Shown here piece after piece: positions 9,054-18,222 of a stretch of DNA of 64,000 bases; position 1 is the first letter of the stretch, and every line of letters starts with the position of its first letter. Where the stretch lies: contig JBBCXB010000003.1 of NCBI GenBank assembly GCA_037145635.1, forward strand, positions 124,001 through 188,000. The letters are read 5' to 3'. The DNA comes from JAATFS01 sp037145635 (lineage in GTDB: Bacteria; Pseudomonadota; Gammaproteobacteria; Xanthomonadales; Xanthomonadaceae). The notes below the pieces were generated by a model. That model was not told the origin of the DNA. It did no database searches and saw nothing but the letters and a program-made list of their open reading frames with translations. A program made the position numbers and the translations under genes.

Positions 9054-9710
9054 TCAGCCGACCCGGGCCAGCGCCTCGTCGATCGGCGTCGCGCCATCGA
9101 CGAAGCCCAGGGTCTGGCCGATCGTGGAAGGCGTCGCCAGCGCCGCGGCGATCACCCGCGCGACGTTGCCGCGCGAGGTGGCGCCGCGCGCGTCGGTACC
9201 CGGGTCGAGGTCGATCCGGCCCGATGGCGGGTCGAGGGTGAGCCGGCCGGGGCCGAGCACGGTCCAGTCCAGCGCGGTGCCGCGCAGGTACGCGTCGGCC
9301 GCGGCCTTGGCCTGGGCGTACGGAAAGAACGGGTCGTCCGGGCCGATGCCGTGTTCCAGGCCGGCGCCGAGGTAGGACACCATCACGTAGCGGCGCACCC
9401 GCGCGTGCACGGCCGCTTCCATCGAGCGCTGCGCGGCATCGCGATCCACGGCATAGGTGCGCGCCGCATCGCCGCCGCCGGCCCCGGCCGACCAGACGAC
9501 CGCATCGTGGCCGCGCAGCTGCACCGCGAGGGCCTCGCGGTCGGCGTGCTCGACATCGAACAGCGCCGGCGTGGCACCGTCGCCGGCGACGGCGTCGCGC
9601 TGGGCGGGGTTGCGGATCAGCGCGGTGACCTGGTGCCCGTCGGCGACCAGCAGCGGCGTGAGCAGGCGGGCGACCTTGCCGTGGCCGCCGATGACGAGGA
9701 TGCGTGACAT
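9054..9710 (-). CDS. NAD(P)-binding atypical SDR protein
   Basis: A 218-residue Rossmann-fold protein beginning MSRILVIGGHGKVARLL, the glycine-rich dinucleotide-binding motif of the NAD(P)H-binding / NmrA-like atypical SDRs (YwnB/YtfG-like). It lacks a clear catalytic Tyr-x3-Lys pair. Segments such as SYLGAGLEHG and PYAQAKAAAD, and a C-terminal GFVDGATPIDEAL, are typical of this family of small putative reductases or redox sensors. ATG at 9710 has AGGAG 6 bases upstream; the longer open frame toward 9938 is rejected. The gene is divergent from the AI-2E permease gene. Confidence 0.78.
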   Translation of the reverse strand: MSRILVIGGHGKVARLLTPLLVADGHQVTALIRNPAQRDAVAGDGATPALFDVEHADREALAVQLRGHDAVVWSAGAGGGDAARTYAVDRDAAQRSMEAAVHARVRRYVMVSYLGAGLEHGIGPDDPFFPYAQAKAAADAYLRGTALDWTVLGPGRLTLDPPSGRIDLDPGTDARGATSRGNVARVIAAALATPSTIGQTLGFVDGATPIDEALARVG

Positions 9711-10006
9711 GGTCGCTCCTGAAGGGGGGAAGGGGACGCGCGGCGTACCGCGCGCGGCCGACCATGCTGCCGGCCGGCGCGCTAACGGCGTGTGGTCGCG
9801 TCGTCGGCGCGGCAGGCGCGGCCGGCGGGCGTACCAGGCGGGCGGCGGCGGTGCTTGCGCGCGGCGGGTCGGCGCTGCCGCGGAGCGCTCGCCGCGCCGC
9901 CAGGCCGGCCGCCGGCCACGCATACGGGGCCTTCTCACGCCGGCCGCTACCGTGGCGCGGCCCGGCCTGCGTCGCCGGGTTCCTCTTTCCTGCCCGAGCC
10001 CGCTGC

Positions 10007-11047
10007 ATGCCTTCTCTCGATCTGCGTCCCTATGTCGCCCGCGTGGTGATCGCCCTGGTGCTGCTCGCCCTGGCGGTGCTGCTGTGGAAGCTGTCCGGCC
10101 TGCTGCTGCTGATCTTCGGCGCGGTGGTGGTGGCCGTGCTGCTGCGCGCGATCGCGGCCTTCGTGGCGCGGCACACGCGGCTGTCGGACGGGCTGGCGCT
10201 CGCGGTGGTGGTGCTGGGGCTGGTGGCGGGCTTCGGCCTGCTGATGTGGCTGTTCGGCTCGCAGCTGGCCTCGCAGATGGCGTCGCTGCGGCAGACCCTG
10301 CCGGCGGCCTGGGAGCACTTCCAGAACTGGCTGGCCGACAGCCCGATCGGGCCGACCGTGCACGAACTCACGCAGCAGACCCAGTCCAGCGTCAGCGGCC
10401 TGGCCACGCGCGCCGGCGCCCTGGCGATGTCGGCCACCGGCGGCATCGCCAACCTGTTCCTGGTGCTGGTCGGCGGCATCTACTTCGCCGCGCAGCCGCG
10501 GCTGTACCGCACCGGCGCGCTGAAGCTGCTGCCCATCGCCTCGCGCCCGGTGGTGGACGATGCGCTCGATGCCAGCGGCAATGCATTGAAACTGTGGCTG
10601 GGCGGCCAGCTGGTGGCGATGGCGGTGGTGGGCGTGCTCACCGGGCTGGGGCTGTGGCTGCTCGGCGTGCCGGTGGCGCTGGGGCTGGCGATCATCGCCG
10701 CGCTGCTGGACTTCGTGCCGATCGTCGGCCCGATCCTGGCGGCGATTCCGGCGGTGCTGCTCGGTTTCACGGTGAGCCCGCAGATCGCGTTCGCGACCCT
10801 GGCGCTGTTCGTGCTGGTGCAGCAGATCGAGGGCCACGTGCTGCAGCCGCTGATCCAGCAGCGTGCGGTGGACCTGCCGCCGGCGCTGCTGCTGTTCTCG
10901 CTGTTCGGCATCGGCGCGCTGTTCGGGCCGCCGGGGGTGCTGCTGGCCGCGCCGCTGACGGTGGTGCTGTTCGTGCTGGTCAAGCGCCTGTACGTGCAGG
11001 AAGCGCTGCACACCGACACGCCGATTCCCGGGCGCAAGCACGACTGA
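10007..11047 (+). CDS. AI-2E family transporter (PerM/YdiK-like)
   Basis: This 346-residue inner-membrane protein has two N-terminal hydrophobic hairpins, a central soluble segment (about 85-150) and four C-terminal helices. The conserved AI-2E block DFVPIVGPILAAIPA is present, as is LQQRAVDLPPALLLFSLFGIGALFGPPGVLLAAPL. Members export or exchange small solutes; TqsA is linked to AI-2 efflux and others act as Na+(Li+)/H+ antiporters, so the substrate is open. ATG at 10007 is selected as the first methionine before the first helix; the open frame further upstream is GC-rich and non-coding in character. Confidence 0.82.
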   Translation: MPSLDLRPYVARVVIALVLLALAVLLWKLSGLLLLIFGAVVVAVLLRAIAAFVARHTRLSDGLALAVVVLGLVAGFGLLMWLFGSQLASQMASLRQTLPAAWEHFQNWLADSPIGPTVHELTQQTQSSVSGLATRAGALAMSATGGIANLFLVLVGGIYFAAQPRLYRTGALKLLPIASRPVVDDALDASGNALKLWLGGQLVAMAVVGVLTGLGLWLLGVPVALGLAIIAALLDFVPIVGPILAAIPAVLLGFTVSPQIAFATLALFVLVQQIEGHVLQPLIQQRAVDLPPALLLFSLFGIGALFGPPGVLLAAPLTVVLFVLVKRLYVQEALHTDTPIPGRKHD

Positions 11048-11163
11048 GCCCGCGCGCGGCCGTCGCGCCGGTTCTCCCTGTTCCCGCGCGCGGCGCTGGC
11101 CGTGCGCCCGGCCGCGTCGCGCGCCCGGGCTATCATGGTCGATTCGATCGCCTGGGAGGGCAC

Positions 11164-12315
11164 ATGACGGGACAGAGGCAGAAACGACGGGCGCGTGCAT
11201 GGACGGCGATGGCGCTGTGCGCGGGGATGGGCGTGGGCGAGGCGGCCGCCGCCGGGCCGGTGGCGGTGCCGGACGGCGTGCGCCAGGTGCAGTCGTTCGC
11301 GCTGCCGGTCTCGCCGTTCCTCAGTGCGCAGGCGCAGGCCGACGTGCGCGGCAGCATCGCCCGCGGCGATCCGATGTCGAAGCTGGACAACGCCACCCTG
11401 GCGCGCGAGCTGCCGCGTATCCGTGCCGAGACCGAGCACTGGGCCAAGGGCGTGGTGGCCGGGCTGCGCGAGCGTTATGGCGTGCAGCTCAGCACCGCGA
11501 CCTGGAACGGGGTGCCGGTGACCCTGGTGCAGCCGCCGGCCGCTACGCCGGCCCAGCGCCAGCGGTTGTTGATCGAGCTGCACGGCGGCGCGTTCGTGTA
11601 CGGCAGTGCAGCCTCGTTCGGCATGATGGAGGCGATCCCGGTGGCGGCGATGACCGGCGTCACCGTGGTCAGCGTGGACTACCGGCAGGGTCCCGAGCAC
11701 AAGTTCCCGGCCGCCAGCGAGGATGTCGCCCGCGTCTATCGCGAGGCGCTCAAGCATTACGCGCCCGAGCACATCGGCGTGTTCGGCTGTTCGGCCGGCG
11801 GCGTGCTGACCGGCGAGTCGCTGGCGTGGTTCGCCAAGGAGAAACTGCCGATGCCGGGCGCGGCGGGCATGTTCTGCGCCGGCGGCGATGCCCGCTACGG
11901 CGGCGATTCGCGCTACGTGGTGGCCGCGGTCAACGACGCGCCGCTGCCCGACGCGCACGGCAGGCTGCCGATCATGGAGGACCTGTACTACGGCGAGGTC
12001 GACTTCCACGATCCGCTGGTGTCGCCGGTGTTCTCCGATGCGCTGCTGGCGCAGTTCCCGCCGCTGCTGTTCGTCACCGCCACGCGTGCGGCGGAACTGA
12101 GCAACGTGTCGTACATGCATTCGCGCCTGGTGGACCTCGGCCGCGAGTCCGACCTGCACGTGTGGGACGGCCTGGGGCACGCGTTCCATCTCAACGCCGC
12201 GCTGCCGGAGAGCCAGCAGGCCTACCGGGTGATGGCGCGCTTCTTCAGTCGCCACCTCGGCTTGCCCGCGCCGGGTTTCGCCCGGACCCAGGCGGCGGCG
12301 GACCCGGCGCCGTAG
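11164..12315 (+). CDS. Alpha/beta hydrolase fold-3 esterase, exported
   Basis: This 383-residue protein has an N-terminal signal-like segment (basic residues 4-12, then Ala-rich to about 30). It shows the hormone-sensitive-lipase-type oxyanion motif HGGAF at 140-144, nucleophile S210 in GCSAGG, and a C-terminal catalytic His in GLGHAFHL. It is therefore a carboxylesterase-like serine hydrolase, probably periplasmic; the substrate is unknown. GGAGG stands 4 bases before the ATG. The gene is preceded by the AI-2E gene (116-base gap) and appears to be a separate transcription unit. Confidence 0.78.
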   Translation: MTGQRQKRRARAWTAMALCAGMGVGEAAAAGPVAVPDGVRQVQSFALPVSPFLSAQAQADVRGSIARGDPMSKLDNATLARELPRIRAETEHWAKGVVAGLRERYGVQLSTATWNGVPVTLVQPPAATPAQRQRLLIELHGGAFVYGSAASFGMMEAIPVAAMTGVTVVSVDYRQGPEHKFPAASEDVARVYREALKHYAPEHIGVFGCSAGGVLTGESLAWFAKEKLPMPGAAGMFCAGGDARYGGDSRYVVAAVNDAPLPDAHGRLPIMEDLYYGEVDFHDPLVSPVFSDALLAQFPPLLFVTATRAAELSNVSYMHSRLVDLGRESDLHVWDGLGHAFHLNAALPESQQAYRVMARFFSRHLGLPAPGFARTQAAADPAP

Positions 12316-12411
12316 CCGCAGTGCCACCGGCTTGCCGCGCCGCGGAGCACGCGCCGGCCGGCGGCGGGGCCCGTCGCTCCCCGGCCGGCGGCGTGCCGGC
12401 GCGCACCGGCT

Positions 12412-13305
12412 TCAGCCGTGCGCCTTCAGCGTCTCGATGAAGGCCCTCAGGCCCGCCGGCACGTGGCGATGGCCGGGGTAGTACAGGCACAGGCCGGGCA
12501 GGGCGGGACACCAGTCGTCCAGCACCGTCACCAGCGTGCCGGCAGCCAGCGCCTGACCGATGCCGGCCTCCGGGAGATAGGCGATGCCCAGGCCGGCGAG
12601 GGCGGCCTCGGCCATCAGCCCCGGATGGTCCAGCACCAGGGCGCCGGCCACCTCCACGCGGGTCTCCTCGCCCCGGCGCGCGAACTCCCAGCGATACGGC
12701 CTGCCGCTGGGCAGGCGGAAACCGATGCACGCATGCTGCGCCAGGTCCTGCGGCACGCGCGGGGGCGTGCGCCCGGCCAGGTAGCCCGGCGCGGCCGCGG
12801 CGACGAAGCGGACGGGGCCGCCGAAGGGCACGGCGATCATGTCCTGCGGCACCGCCTCGGCCAGGCGGATGCCGGCGTCGAAACCCTCGGCCACGATGTC
12901 CACCAGCCGTCCGTCGCTGACCAGGTCCAGGGTCATCGCCGGGTGGCGCTCGAGGAACGCCGGCACGACGTCGGCCAGCAGCAGGCGGATCGCGATCTCG
13001 CTGGCGTTGATGCGCAGCCGCCCGCTGGGTCCGCGGCCGAGCGTCCCGACGTCCTCCAGGGCCCGATCCAGGTCCTGGAACACCGGGCCCAGGCGCTCGG
13101 CCAGGCGCCGGCCGGCCTCGGTGGGCGCCACGCTGCGGGTGGTCCGGTGCAGCAGGCGCACGCCCAGCCGGGTCTCCAGCGCCCGCATCATGTGGCTGAG
13201 GGTGGAGGCGGACAGCCCGCGCTCCTCGGCCGCCTTGCGGAAACTGCGGTGGGCCACGATCGCGGCGAACGCCCCGAGTTCGGCGAGGCCGGGCCGGTCA
13301 TTCAT
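12412..13305 (-). CDS. LysR-family transcriptional regulator
   Basis: A 297-residue LysR-type regulator. The N-terminal winged helix (residues 8-65, including FRKAAEERGLSASTLSHMMRALETRLG) is followed by a substrate-binding domain with GRLRINASE and the periplasmic-binding-protein-like core to residue 295. It is most like the subgroup that regulates divergent short-chain dehydrogenases. It is transcribed divergently from the SDR gene at 13411, and a 19-bp inverted repeat sits in the 105-bp gap, suggesting that it controls that gene and itself. The inducer is unknown. Confidence 0.85.
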   Translation of the reverse strand: MNDRPGLAELGAFAAIVAHRSFRKAAEERGLSASTLSHMMRALETRLGVRLLHRTTRSVAPTEAGRRLAERLGPVFQDLDRALEDVGTLGRGPSGRLRINASEIAIRLLLADVVPAFLERHPAMTLDLVSDGRLVDIVAEGFDAGIRLAEAVPQDMIAVPFGGPVRFVAAAAPGYLAGRTPPRVPQDLAQHACIGFRLPSGRPYRWEFARRGEETRVEVAGALVLDHPGLMAEAALAGLGIAYLPEAGIGQALAAGTLVTVLDDWCPALPGLCLYYPGHRHVPAGLRAFIETLKAHG

Positions 13306-13333
13306 GGGGTTTTCTCACTGCGGCATGCGGGAT

Positions 13334-13352
13334 TGCTGGGATAGTGCCAGCA
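13334..13352. promoter_or_regulatory. Candidate LysR operator
   Basis: The perfect inverted repeat TGCTGG-N7-CCAGCA lies in the middle of the divergent LysR/SDR intergenic region and contains the T-N11-A arrangement expected of LysR-type sites. Assignment is by position and symmetry only. Confidence 0.45.
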
Positions 13353-13410
13353 CCGGCCGCCGCCTATCGTGAGTCCGTCGCAGCCCGCGACGCCTCCCGA
13401 GCCCGCCGCC

Positions 13411-14235
13411 ATGTCCCGCACCCACTTCATCACCGGCACCTCCTCCGGCTTCGGCCGCCTGCTCACCGAACGCCTGCTGGCGCGCGGCGACCGCGTGGCG
13501 GCGACCACGCGCCGCGCCGGGGCGCTCGACGACCTGGCGGCGCGCTACGGCGACCGGCTTTGGGTGGCGGCGCTCGACCTCGCCGACGGCGCCGCGATCG
13601 AGGTGGTGGTCGGGCGTGCGTTCGCGGCGCTGGGACGTATCGACACGGTCATCGGCAATGCCGGCTACGCGTTGTTCGGCGCGGCCGAGGAGGCCACCGC
13701 CGCCCAGGTCCGCCGGCAGCTGGACATCAACCTGCTCGGCGCCATCGAGCTGATCCGGGCCTGCCTGCCGCACCTGCGCGCGCAGGGCGGGGGCCGCGTG
13801 CTGCAGCTGTCCTCGGAAGGCGGACAGATCGCCTATCCCGGCTTCGCGCTGTACCACGCCAGCAAATGGGGCATCGAGGGCTTCGTCGAAGCGGTGGCGC
13901 AGGAGGTGGCGCCGTTCGGGATCGCGTTCACCCTGGTCGAGCCGGGCCCGGCCGCCACCGGCTTCGCGCAGGGGCTGGACCGGACCGAGCCGCTGCCGGC
14001 ATACGCCGGCACGCCGGCCGATGCGATCAGGCAGGCGCTGGAGGACGGCAGCTTCGGCATCAGCGGCGATCCGCAGAAGATGGTGGACGCGATGATCGCG
14101 TCGCTGGACCAGGTGCCCGCGCCCCGCCGGCTGACGCTGGGCTCGACCGCCTACACGCATGTGCATGCGGCACTGACGCAGCGGCTGGCCGAACTGGAGG
14201 CGCAGCGCGAGCTCGCCTGCAGCGCCGACCTGTAG
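13411..14235 (+). CDS. Short-chain dehydrogenase/reductase
   Basis: A classical SDR of 274 residues. The cofactor loop TGTSSGFG is at 8-15, NAGYA at 83-87, the catalytic Ser at about 135 (QLSSEGG), and the Tyr/Lys pair Y148 and K152 in YHASK. No acidic residue at the end of beta2 is obvious and the loop has TTRRAG, so NADPH is likely. ATG at 13411 directly precedes the first beta strand; the 14 extra residues of the longest frame are rejected. It is divergent from, and probably controlled by, the neighbouring LysR regulator. The substrate is unknown. Confidence 0.83.
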   Translation: MSRTHFITGTSSGFGRLLTERLLARGDRVAATTRRAGALDDLAARYGDRLWVAALDLADGAAIEVVVGRAFAALGRIDTVIGNAGYALFGAAEEATAAQVRRQLDINLLGAIELIRACLPHLRAQGGGRVLQLSSEGGQIAYPGFALYHASKWGIEGFVEAVAQEVAPFGIAFTLVEPGPAATGFAQGLDRTEPLPAYAGTPADAIRQALEDGSFGISGDPQKMVDAMIASLDQVPAPRRLTLGSTAYTHVHAALTQRLAELEAQRELACSADL

Positions 14236-14364
14236 TGCCGCGCCGGCCGCAGCATTTCATGGAGACTAACGCCGCCCACACGCGCGATAGGCATGATGCT
14301 TACATCCACTCCCCTACGGTGGAGCCACGCCGCGCACCAGCCGGCATCCAGCGAGGAGATACGA

Positions 14365-14778
14365 ATGAGTCAGCAGATTCCCGAAGGTTCCCTGGTCGTC
14401 GTCGCCGACGGCGGCTCGGCACGCATGTTCACCAACATCGGCAGCCCCCAGAAGCTGCAGTTGAAGCAGCATGCGCAGGTGGACGGCGGGGAGCTCAGCC
14501 AGCGCGACTCCTCGGGGCAGGGCCCGGCCGGCGCGGTGCCTGCGGACCAGAGCCAGGCCCAGCTCGACGAAGCCACGTTCGCCAAGCAACTGGCTACCCA
14601 GTTGAACGAGGGCGCATTGAACAACCGCTACGCGCACCTGGTGCTGATCGCCGACCCGTCCACGCTCGGCCGCGTGCGCCCGTTGCTGCACAAGGAAGTC
14701 CAGCAGCGCCTGGTCAGGGACCTCGCCAAGGACCTCACCAACGCGCCGCTGGAGGACATCCAGCGCGCGCTGTCCTGA
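14365..14778 (+). CDS. Host attachment protein family
   Basis: A 137-residue protein with the family pattern VVVADGGSARMF near the N-terminus, a Gln/Asp-rich central stretch, FAKQLATQLNEGALNNRY and HLVLIADPSTLGRVRPLL. It belongs to the 'protein required for attachment to host cells' family, first linked to Agrobacterium attachment and structurally related to the baeRF-like fold. It has no signal peptide, so a surface role is doubtful. GAGGAG lies 7 bases before the ATG. The next gene starts 7 bases after the stop codon, and its ribosome-binding site overlaps this stop. Confidence 0.78.
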   Translation: MSQQIPEGSLVVVADGGSARMFTNIGSPQKLQLKQHAQVDGGELSQRDSSGQGPAGAVPADQSQAQLDEATFAKQLATQLNEGALNNRYAHLVLIADPSTLGRVRPLLHKEVQQRLVRDLAKDLTNAPLEDIQRALS

Positions 14779-14785
14779 GGCCGGC

Positions 14786-15133
14786 GTGTTCGTGCGCGAG
14801 TACGGCGAGGCAGAACCGCCGCGCCACGACGTGGACGCCCAGCCCGGCCTGCTGGCGCTGGAGTTCGGCACCGGCTGGTGCGGCCATTGCATCGCGGCGC
14901 AGCCGTTGCTGCAGAAGTTCCTGGGCCCGCACGACGCACTCGCGTACCGCAAGGTCGAGGACGGCAAGGGGCGGCCCCTGGGCCGCTCCTTCGGCGTGAA
15001 GCTGTGGCCGACCGTGATCGTGCTGCGCGACGGCCAGGAAGTGGCGCGCGCGGTACGCCCGCAGACCCGCGAGGACCTGGCCGACCTGCTGGCGACCCTG
15101 GAGCCGGGCGATGCCGGGGTCGGCGAGACCTGA
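14786..15133 (+). CDS. Thioredoxin-fold protein
   Basis: A 115-residue single-domain thioredoxin with the active-site motif WCGHC (residues 31-35, following LEFGTG) and the cis-Pro loop LWPTVIVL. The start is GTG at 14786, supported by GAGG 5 bases upstream, which overlaps the stop codon of the host-attachment gene; the two are probably co-translated. The active site CGHC differs from CGPC of thioredoxin 1 and resembles more oxidising members. The partner protein is unknown. Confidence 0.8.
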   Translation: MFVREYGEAEPPRHDVDAQPGLLALEFGTGWCGHCIAAQPLLQKFLGPHDALAYRKVEDGKGRPLGRSFGVKLWPTVIVLRDGQEVARAVRPQTREDLADLLATLEPGDAGVGET

Positions 15134-15493
15134 TCCGGCCTGCCCGGGCAGGTGCCGCCTGGCACGCGCCCGCCCGTCAAGAAGCTCGCATCCGCTCCCG
15201 TGCAAAATCGCCGATCAGCCAAAATCGCCGATCAGCGGCGAAGTGAGCCGAACAACGGCTTTCCTCTTCGATCCCGTCGCCGGCCGCGTGCGGCCGCGGG
15301 CCCGATCGTGTACCATGGCGGTCCGATCAAGCCGCCGCGGGCCGTAGCCCGTCCCCTTGGTTGTCTGTCCCGCAGCGTCGCTGAATCCACGCGGCCGTCC
15401 GGGAATGCCTCTGGCGACTCCCTTCGCGTGCTGTGCCCGCGTCACCGGTGATCCGTCCTGCCCCGTGCGTCTGTCCGGGGCACCGAGGCAGCG
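15134..15493. other. 360-bp intergenic region upstream of the ProP-like gene
   Basis: No coding sequence is supported here. It contains a tandem pair of 16-base repeats and otherwise GC-rich leader sequence that probably holds the promoter of the transporter gene. Confidence 0.5.
15204..15236. repeat. Tandem 16-bp direct repeat
   Basis: AAAATCGCCGATCAGC occurs at 15204-15219 and again at 15221-15236, a 17-bp period. The less-than-two-turn spacing and position about 260 bases upstream of the transporter could mark a protein-binding site or simply a local duplication. Confidence 0.5.
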
Positions 15494-17014
15494 ATGGCCG
15501 CAACTCCGCAGGAGCAGCAGATGCACGATACGCGAGCGATTCATTCGCACTTCGGTTGGTTCAAGCGCCGCCGCCAGATGAAGGTCGAGGAAGTCACCGT
15601 CGTCGACGGCGGCATGGTGCGCAAGGCCGTCGGCGCCGCCGCCCTCGGCAACGCCATGGAATGGTTCGACTTCGGTGTCTACGGCTACCTCGCGGTCACC
15701 CTCGGCCACGTCTTCTTCCCGTCCAGCAGCCCCACCGCGCAGCTGATCGCCACGTTCGCCACGTTCACCGTCGCGTTCCTGGTGCGTCCGCTCGGCGGGC
15801 TGGTGTTCGGCCCGCTGGGCGATCGCTACGGGCGCCAGAAGGTGCTCGCCGCCACCATGATCCTGATGGCGCTGGGCACCTTCAGCATCGGCCTGATCCC
15901 GTCCTATGCGCGCATCGGCCTGTGGGCGCCGGCGCTGCTGCTGCTAGCGCGGCTGCTGCAGGGCTTTTCCACCGGCGGCGAGTACGGCGGCGCGGCCACC
16001 TTCATCGCCGAGTACGCCACCGACCGCCGGCGCGGCCTGATGGGCAGCTGGCTGGAGTTCGGCACGCTGGCCGGCTACATCGCCGGTGCCGCCACGGTCA
16101 CCGCGCTGCACATGAGCCTGAGCGAGGCGCAGATGCTCGACTGGGGCTGGCGCGTGCCGTTCCTGGTGGCCGGGCCGCTGGGCCTGCTCGGCCTGTACAT
16201 GCGCATGAAGCTGGAAGAGACCCCGGCGTTCCAGGCCTATGCCGAGCGCACCGACGTGCGCGACCGCGACACCCCCGGCCTGGGCGTGCTGGCGATGCTG
16301 CGCATCCACTGGGCCTCGCTGCTCAAGTGCGTCGGCCTGGTGCTGGTGTTCAACGTCACCGACTACATGCTGCTCACCTACATGCCCAGCTACCTCAGCG
16401 TCACCCTTGGCTATGCCGAGAGCAAGGGCCTGCTGCTGATCATCATCGTGATGCTGGTGATGATGCCGCTGAACGTGGTCGGCGGCCTGTTCAGCGATCG
16501 CCTGGGGCGGCGGCCGATGATCATCGGCGCCTGCGTGGCGCTGTTCGCGCTGGCGATCCCCTGCCTGCTGCTGATCGGCAGCGGGCACGACGGGCTGATC
16601 TTCCTGGGGTTGATGCTGCTGGGCGTGGCGCTGGTGTGCTTCACCAGCTCGATGCCGTCCACGCTGCCGGCGCTGTTCTACACCCCGGTGCGCTACAGCG
16701 CGCTGTCGATCGCGTTCAACGTGTCGGTCTCGCTGTTCGGCGGCACCACGCCGCTGGTCACCGCGTGGCTGGTGGAACGCACCGGAGATCCGCTGGTGCC
16801 GGCGTACTACCTGATGGGCGCGGCGGTGGTCGGCATCGTCACCATGCTGTTCGTGCGCGAGACCGCCGGCCTGCCGCTGCGCGGCTCGCCGCCGTCGGTG
16901 GCCAGTGAGGAAGAGGCGCACGCGCTGCTGCGCGGCACCGAGCCGCTGACCGTGGACCCGGTGCTGCCGCCGCTGCCGCCGCCCGCGCTGCCGGAGGGCG
17001 CGCGCCCGGCGTGA
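15494..17014 (+). CDS. proP: MFS transporter of the ProP / metabolite:H+ symporter family
   Basis: This 506-residue protein has 12 predicted transmembrane helices. Family signatures are ALGNAMEWFDFGVYGYL in helix 1, RPLGGLVFGPLGDRYGRQKVL in loop 2-3, LLQGFSTGGEYGGAATFIAEY in helices 4-5, and GLFSDRLGRRPM in loop 8-9. These match the MHS family, including the osmoprotectant symporter ProP. The C-terminus is Pro-rich and lacks the coiled coil of E. coli ProP, so osmosensing is uncertain and another substrate is possible. Two starts are plausible: ATG 15494 (GAGG 5 bases upstream) and ATG 15521 (GGAG 6 bases upstream). Confidence 0.8.
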   Translation: MAATPQEQQMHDTRAIHSHFGWFKRRRQMKVEEVTVVDGGMVRKAVGAAALGNAMEWFDFGVYGYLAVTLGHVFFPSSSPTAQLIATFATFTVAFLVRPLGGLVFGPLGDRYGRQKVLAATMILMALGTFSIGLIPSYARIGLWAPALLLLARLLQGFSTGGEYGGAATFIAEYATDRRRGLMGSWLEFGTLAGYIAGAATVTALHMSLSEAQMLDWGWRVPFLVAGPLGLLGLYMRMKLEETPAFQAYAERTDVRDRDTPGLGVLAMLRIHWASLLKCVGLVLVFNVTDYMLLTYMPSYLSVTLGYAESKGLLLIIIVMLVMMPLNVVGGLFSDRLGRRPMIIGACVALFALAIPCLLLIGSGHDGLIFLGLMLLGVALVCFTSSMPSTLPALFYTPVRYSALSIAFNVSVSLFGGTTPLVTAWLVERTGDPLVPAYYLMGAAVVGIVTMLFVRETAGLPLRGSPPSVASEEEAHALLRGTEPLTVDPVLPPLPPPALPEGARPA

Positions 17015-17392
17015 GGCCCGGCCGGCCGCGCCCGGACCGGGGCGTGCCTCAGGCTTGCGCCGGGCCAGGCCGCAGGATCCGCGGGCCAGGGCGAGGCGGT
17101 CCTGCCTGCGGCCGTCGCGCTGCGCCGCCGGAGCCAGGCCTCGGCGTGCGCGTCGAGGCCCGGCGCTCGTGCCGCCGCATGGGCCCGCCCGGGTATGGGC
17201 GGTGCCCTGCGCCGCGGTACGGGCCACCGCCACGCCCGCGCAGGCGTGACGAAGGCTTGAGCCGGCGCTGACGCGCCACTGCGTACGATGAAGGCCGATT
17301 CCCCAGCGAGACCTGCCCGTGACCAACCGTTCCGTGCCGACCCCCTGCACCGACCCGGCGCCCTCGCGTCCACTGGCCGGAGGCCGCCGCCG
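17015..17392. other. Intergenic region, nothing recognised
   Basis: 378 bases of very GC-rich sequence between the transporter and the EcsC gene. Short open frames here lack ribosome-binding sites and protein-like composition. Only small GC-rich hairpins are visible. Confidence 0.5.
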
Positions 17393-18208
17393 ATGACCGA
17401 CCGCCTGCCCGTACCGCGCATGGACGAAGTTGCGCACCGCGACCTGGCCGCCGCCCACGCGCTGCTGGAAAACCCCGGCCTGGCCGCCCAGCTGGCCAAC
17501 GCGGTCGGCGCCCCGATCGAGCACCTGCTCGCCCGGCGGTTGCCGCGCGTGGTGAGCGGCAGCATCGACCGCATCACCCGGCTCGCGCTGCGGGTGGCGC
17601 TGAAGTCGGCATTGCTCACGCTGCGCCGGCCGGGACGCGCGGCGCCGGCCACCGGCCGCCACCGGCTGGCGGTGGCCCTCACCGGCGGCGCCGGCGGCTT
17701 CTTCGGGCTGGCGGGCCTGGCGGTGGAACTGCCGGTCACCACCACCTTGATGCTGCGCTCGATCGCCGAGATCGCACGGGCCGAGGGCGAATCGCTCGAC
17801 GACCCGGCCACCGCGCTGGCGTGCCTGGAAGTGCTGGCGCACGGCGGCCGCAGCAGGCGCGACGATGGCACCGAGTCGGGGTACTTCGCGGTGCGCACGG
17901 CGATGGCGCAGCAGCTCAACGCCGCGGCGCACTACCTCGCTGCGCATGGCTTCGCCAGCAAGGGCGCGCCGGCCATGGTGTCGCTGGTGTCGCGGATCGC
18001 GGCGCGGTTCTCGGTGACGGTCAGCGAGAAGATCGCCGCCCAGGCGGTGCCGCTGGTGGGTGCAGCCAGCGGCGCTGCGCTCAACACGCTGTTCATCGCC
18101 CACTTCCAGGCGATGGCGCGCGGCCACTTCACCATCCGCCGGCTGGAACGCCGCTACGGCGAACAGGCGGTGCGCCAGGCCTACGAGGCGCTGCCGGCCG
18201 GGCGCTGA
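17393..18208 (+). CDS. EcsC-family protein
   Basis: A 271-residue protein. The central glycine-rich hydrophobic block (ALTGGAGGFFGLAGLAVELPVTTTLMLRSIAEIA) and C-terminal AAPLVGAASGAALN-like segment characterise the EcsC family, whose founding member is encoded beside an ABC exporter in Bacillus. The function is unknown; the hydrophobic stretches suggest membrane association. ATG at 17393 is preferred (GGAGG 9 bases upstream) over the ATG at 17288. The methyltransferase gene follows after 14 bases, so the two probably share a transcript. Confidence 0.75.
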   Translation: MTDRLPVPRMDEVAHRDLAAAHALLENPGLAAQLANAVGAPIEHLLARRLPRVVSGSIDRITRLALRVALKSALLTLRRPGRAAPATGRHRLAVALTGGAGGFFGLAGLAVELPVTTTLMLRSIAEIARAEGESLDDPATALACLEVLAHGGRSRRDDGTESGYFAVRTAMAQQLNAAAHYLAAHGFASKGAPAMVSLVSRIAARFSVTVSEKIAAQAVPLVGAASGAALNTLFIAHFQAMARGHFTIRRLERRYGEQAVRQAYEALPAGR

Positions 18209-18222
18209 GGCCCGCGCCCGCG

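Noticed and set aside
17049..17279. A 76-residue minus-strand frame between the transporter and EcsC genes
   Set aside because: Arg/Pro/Gly-rich with no ribosome-binding site or recognisable motif. It is probably non-coding.
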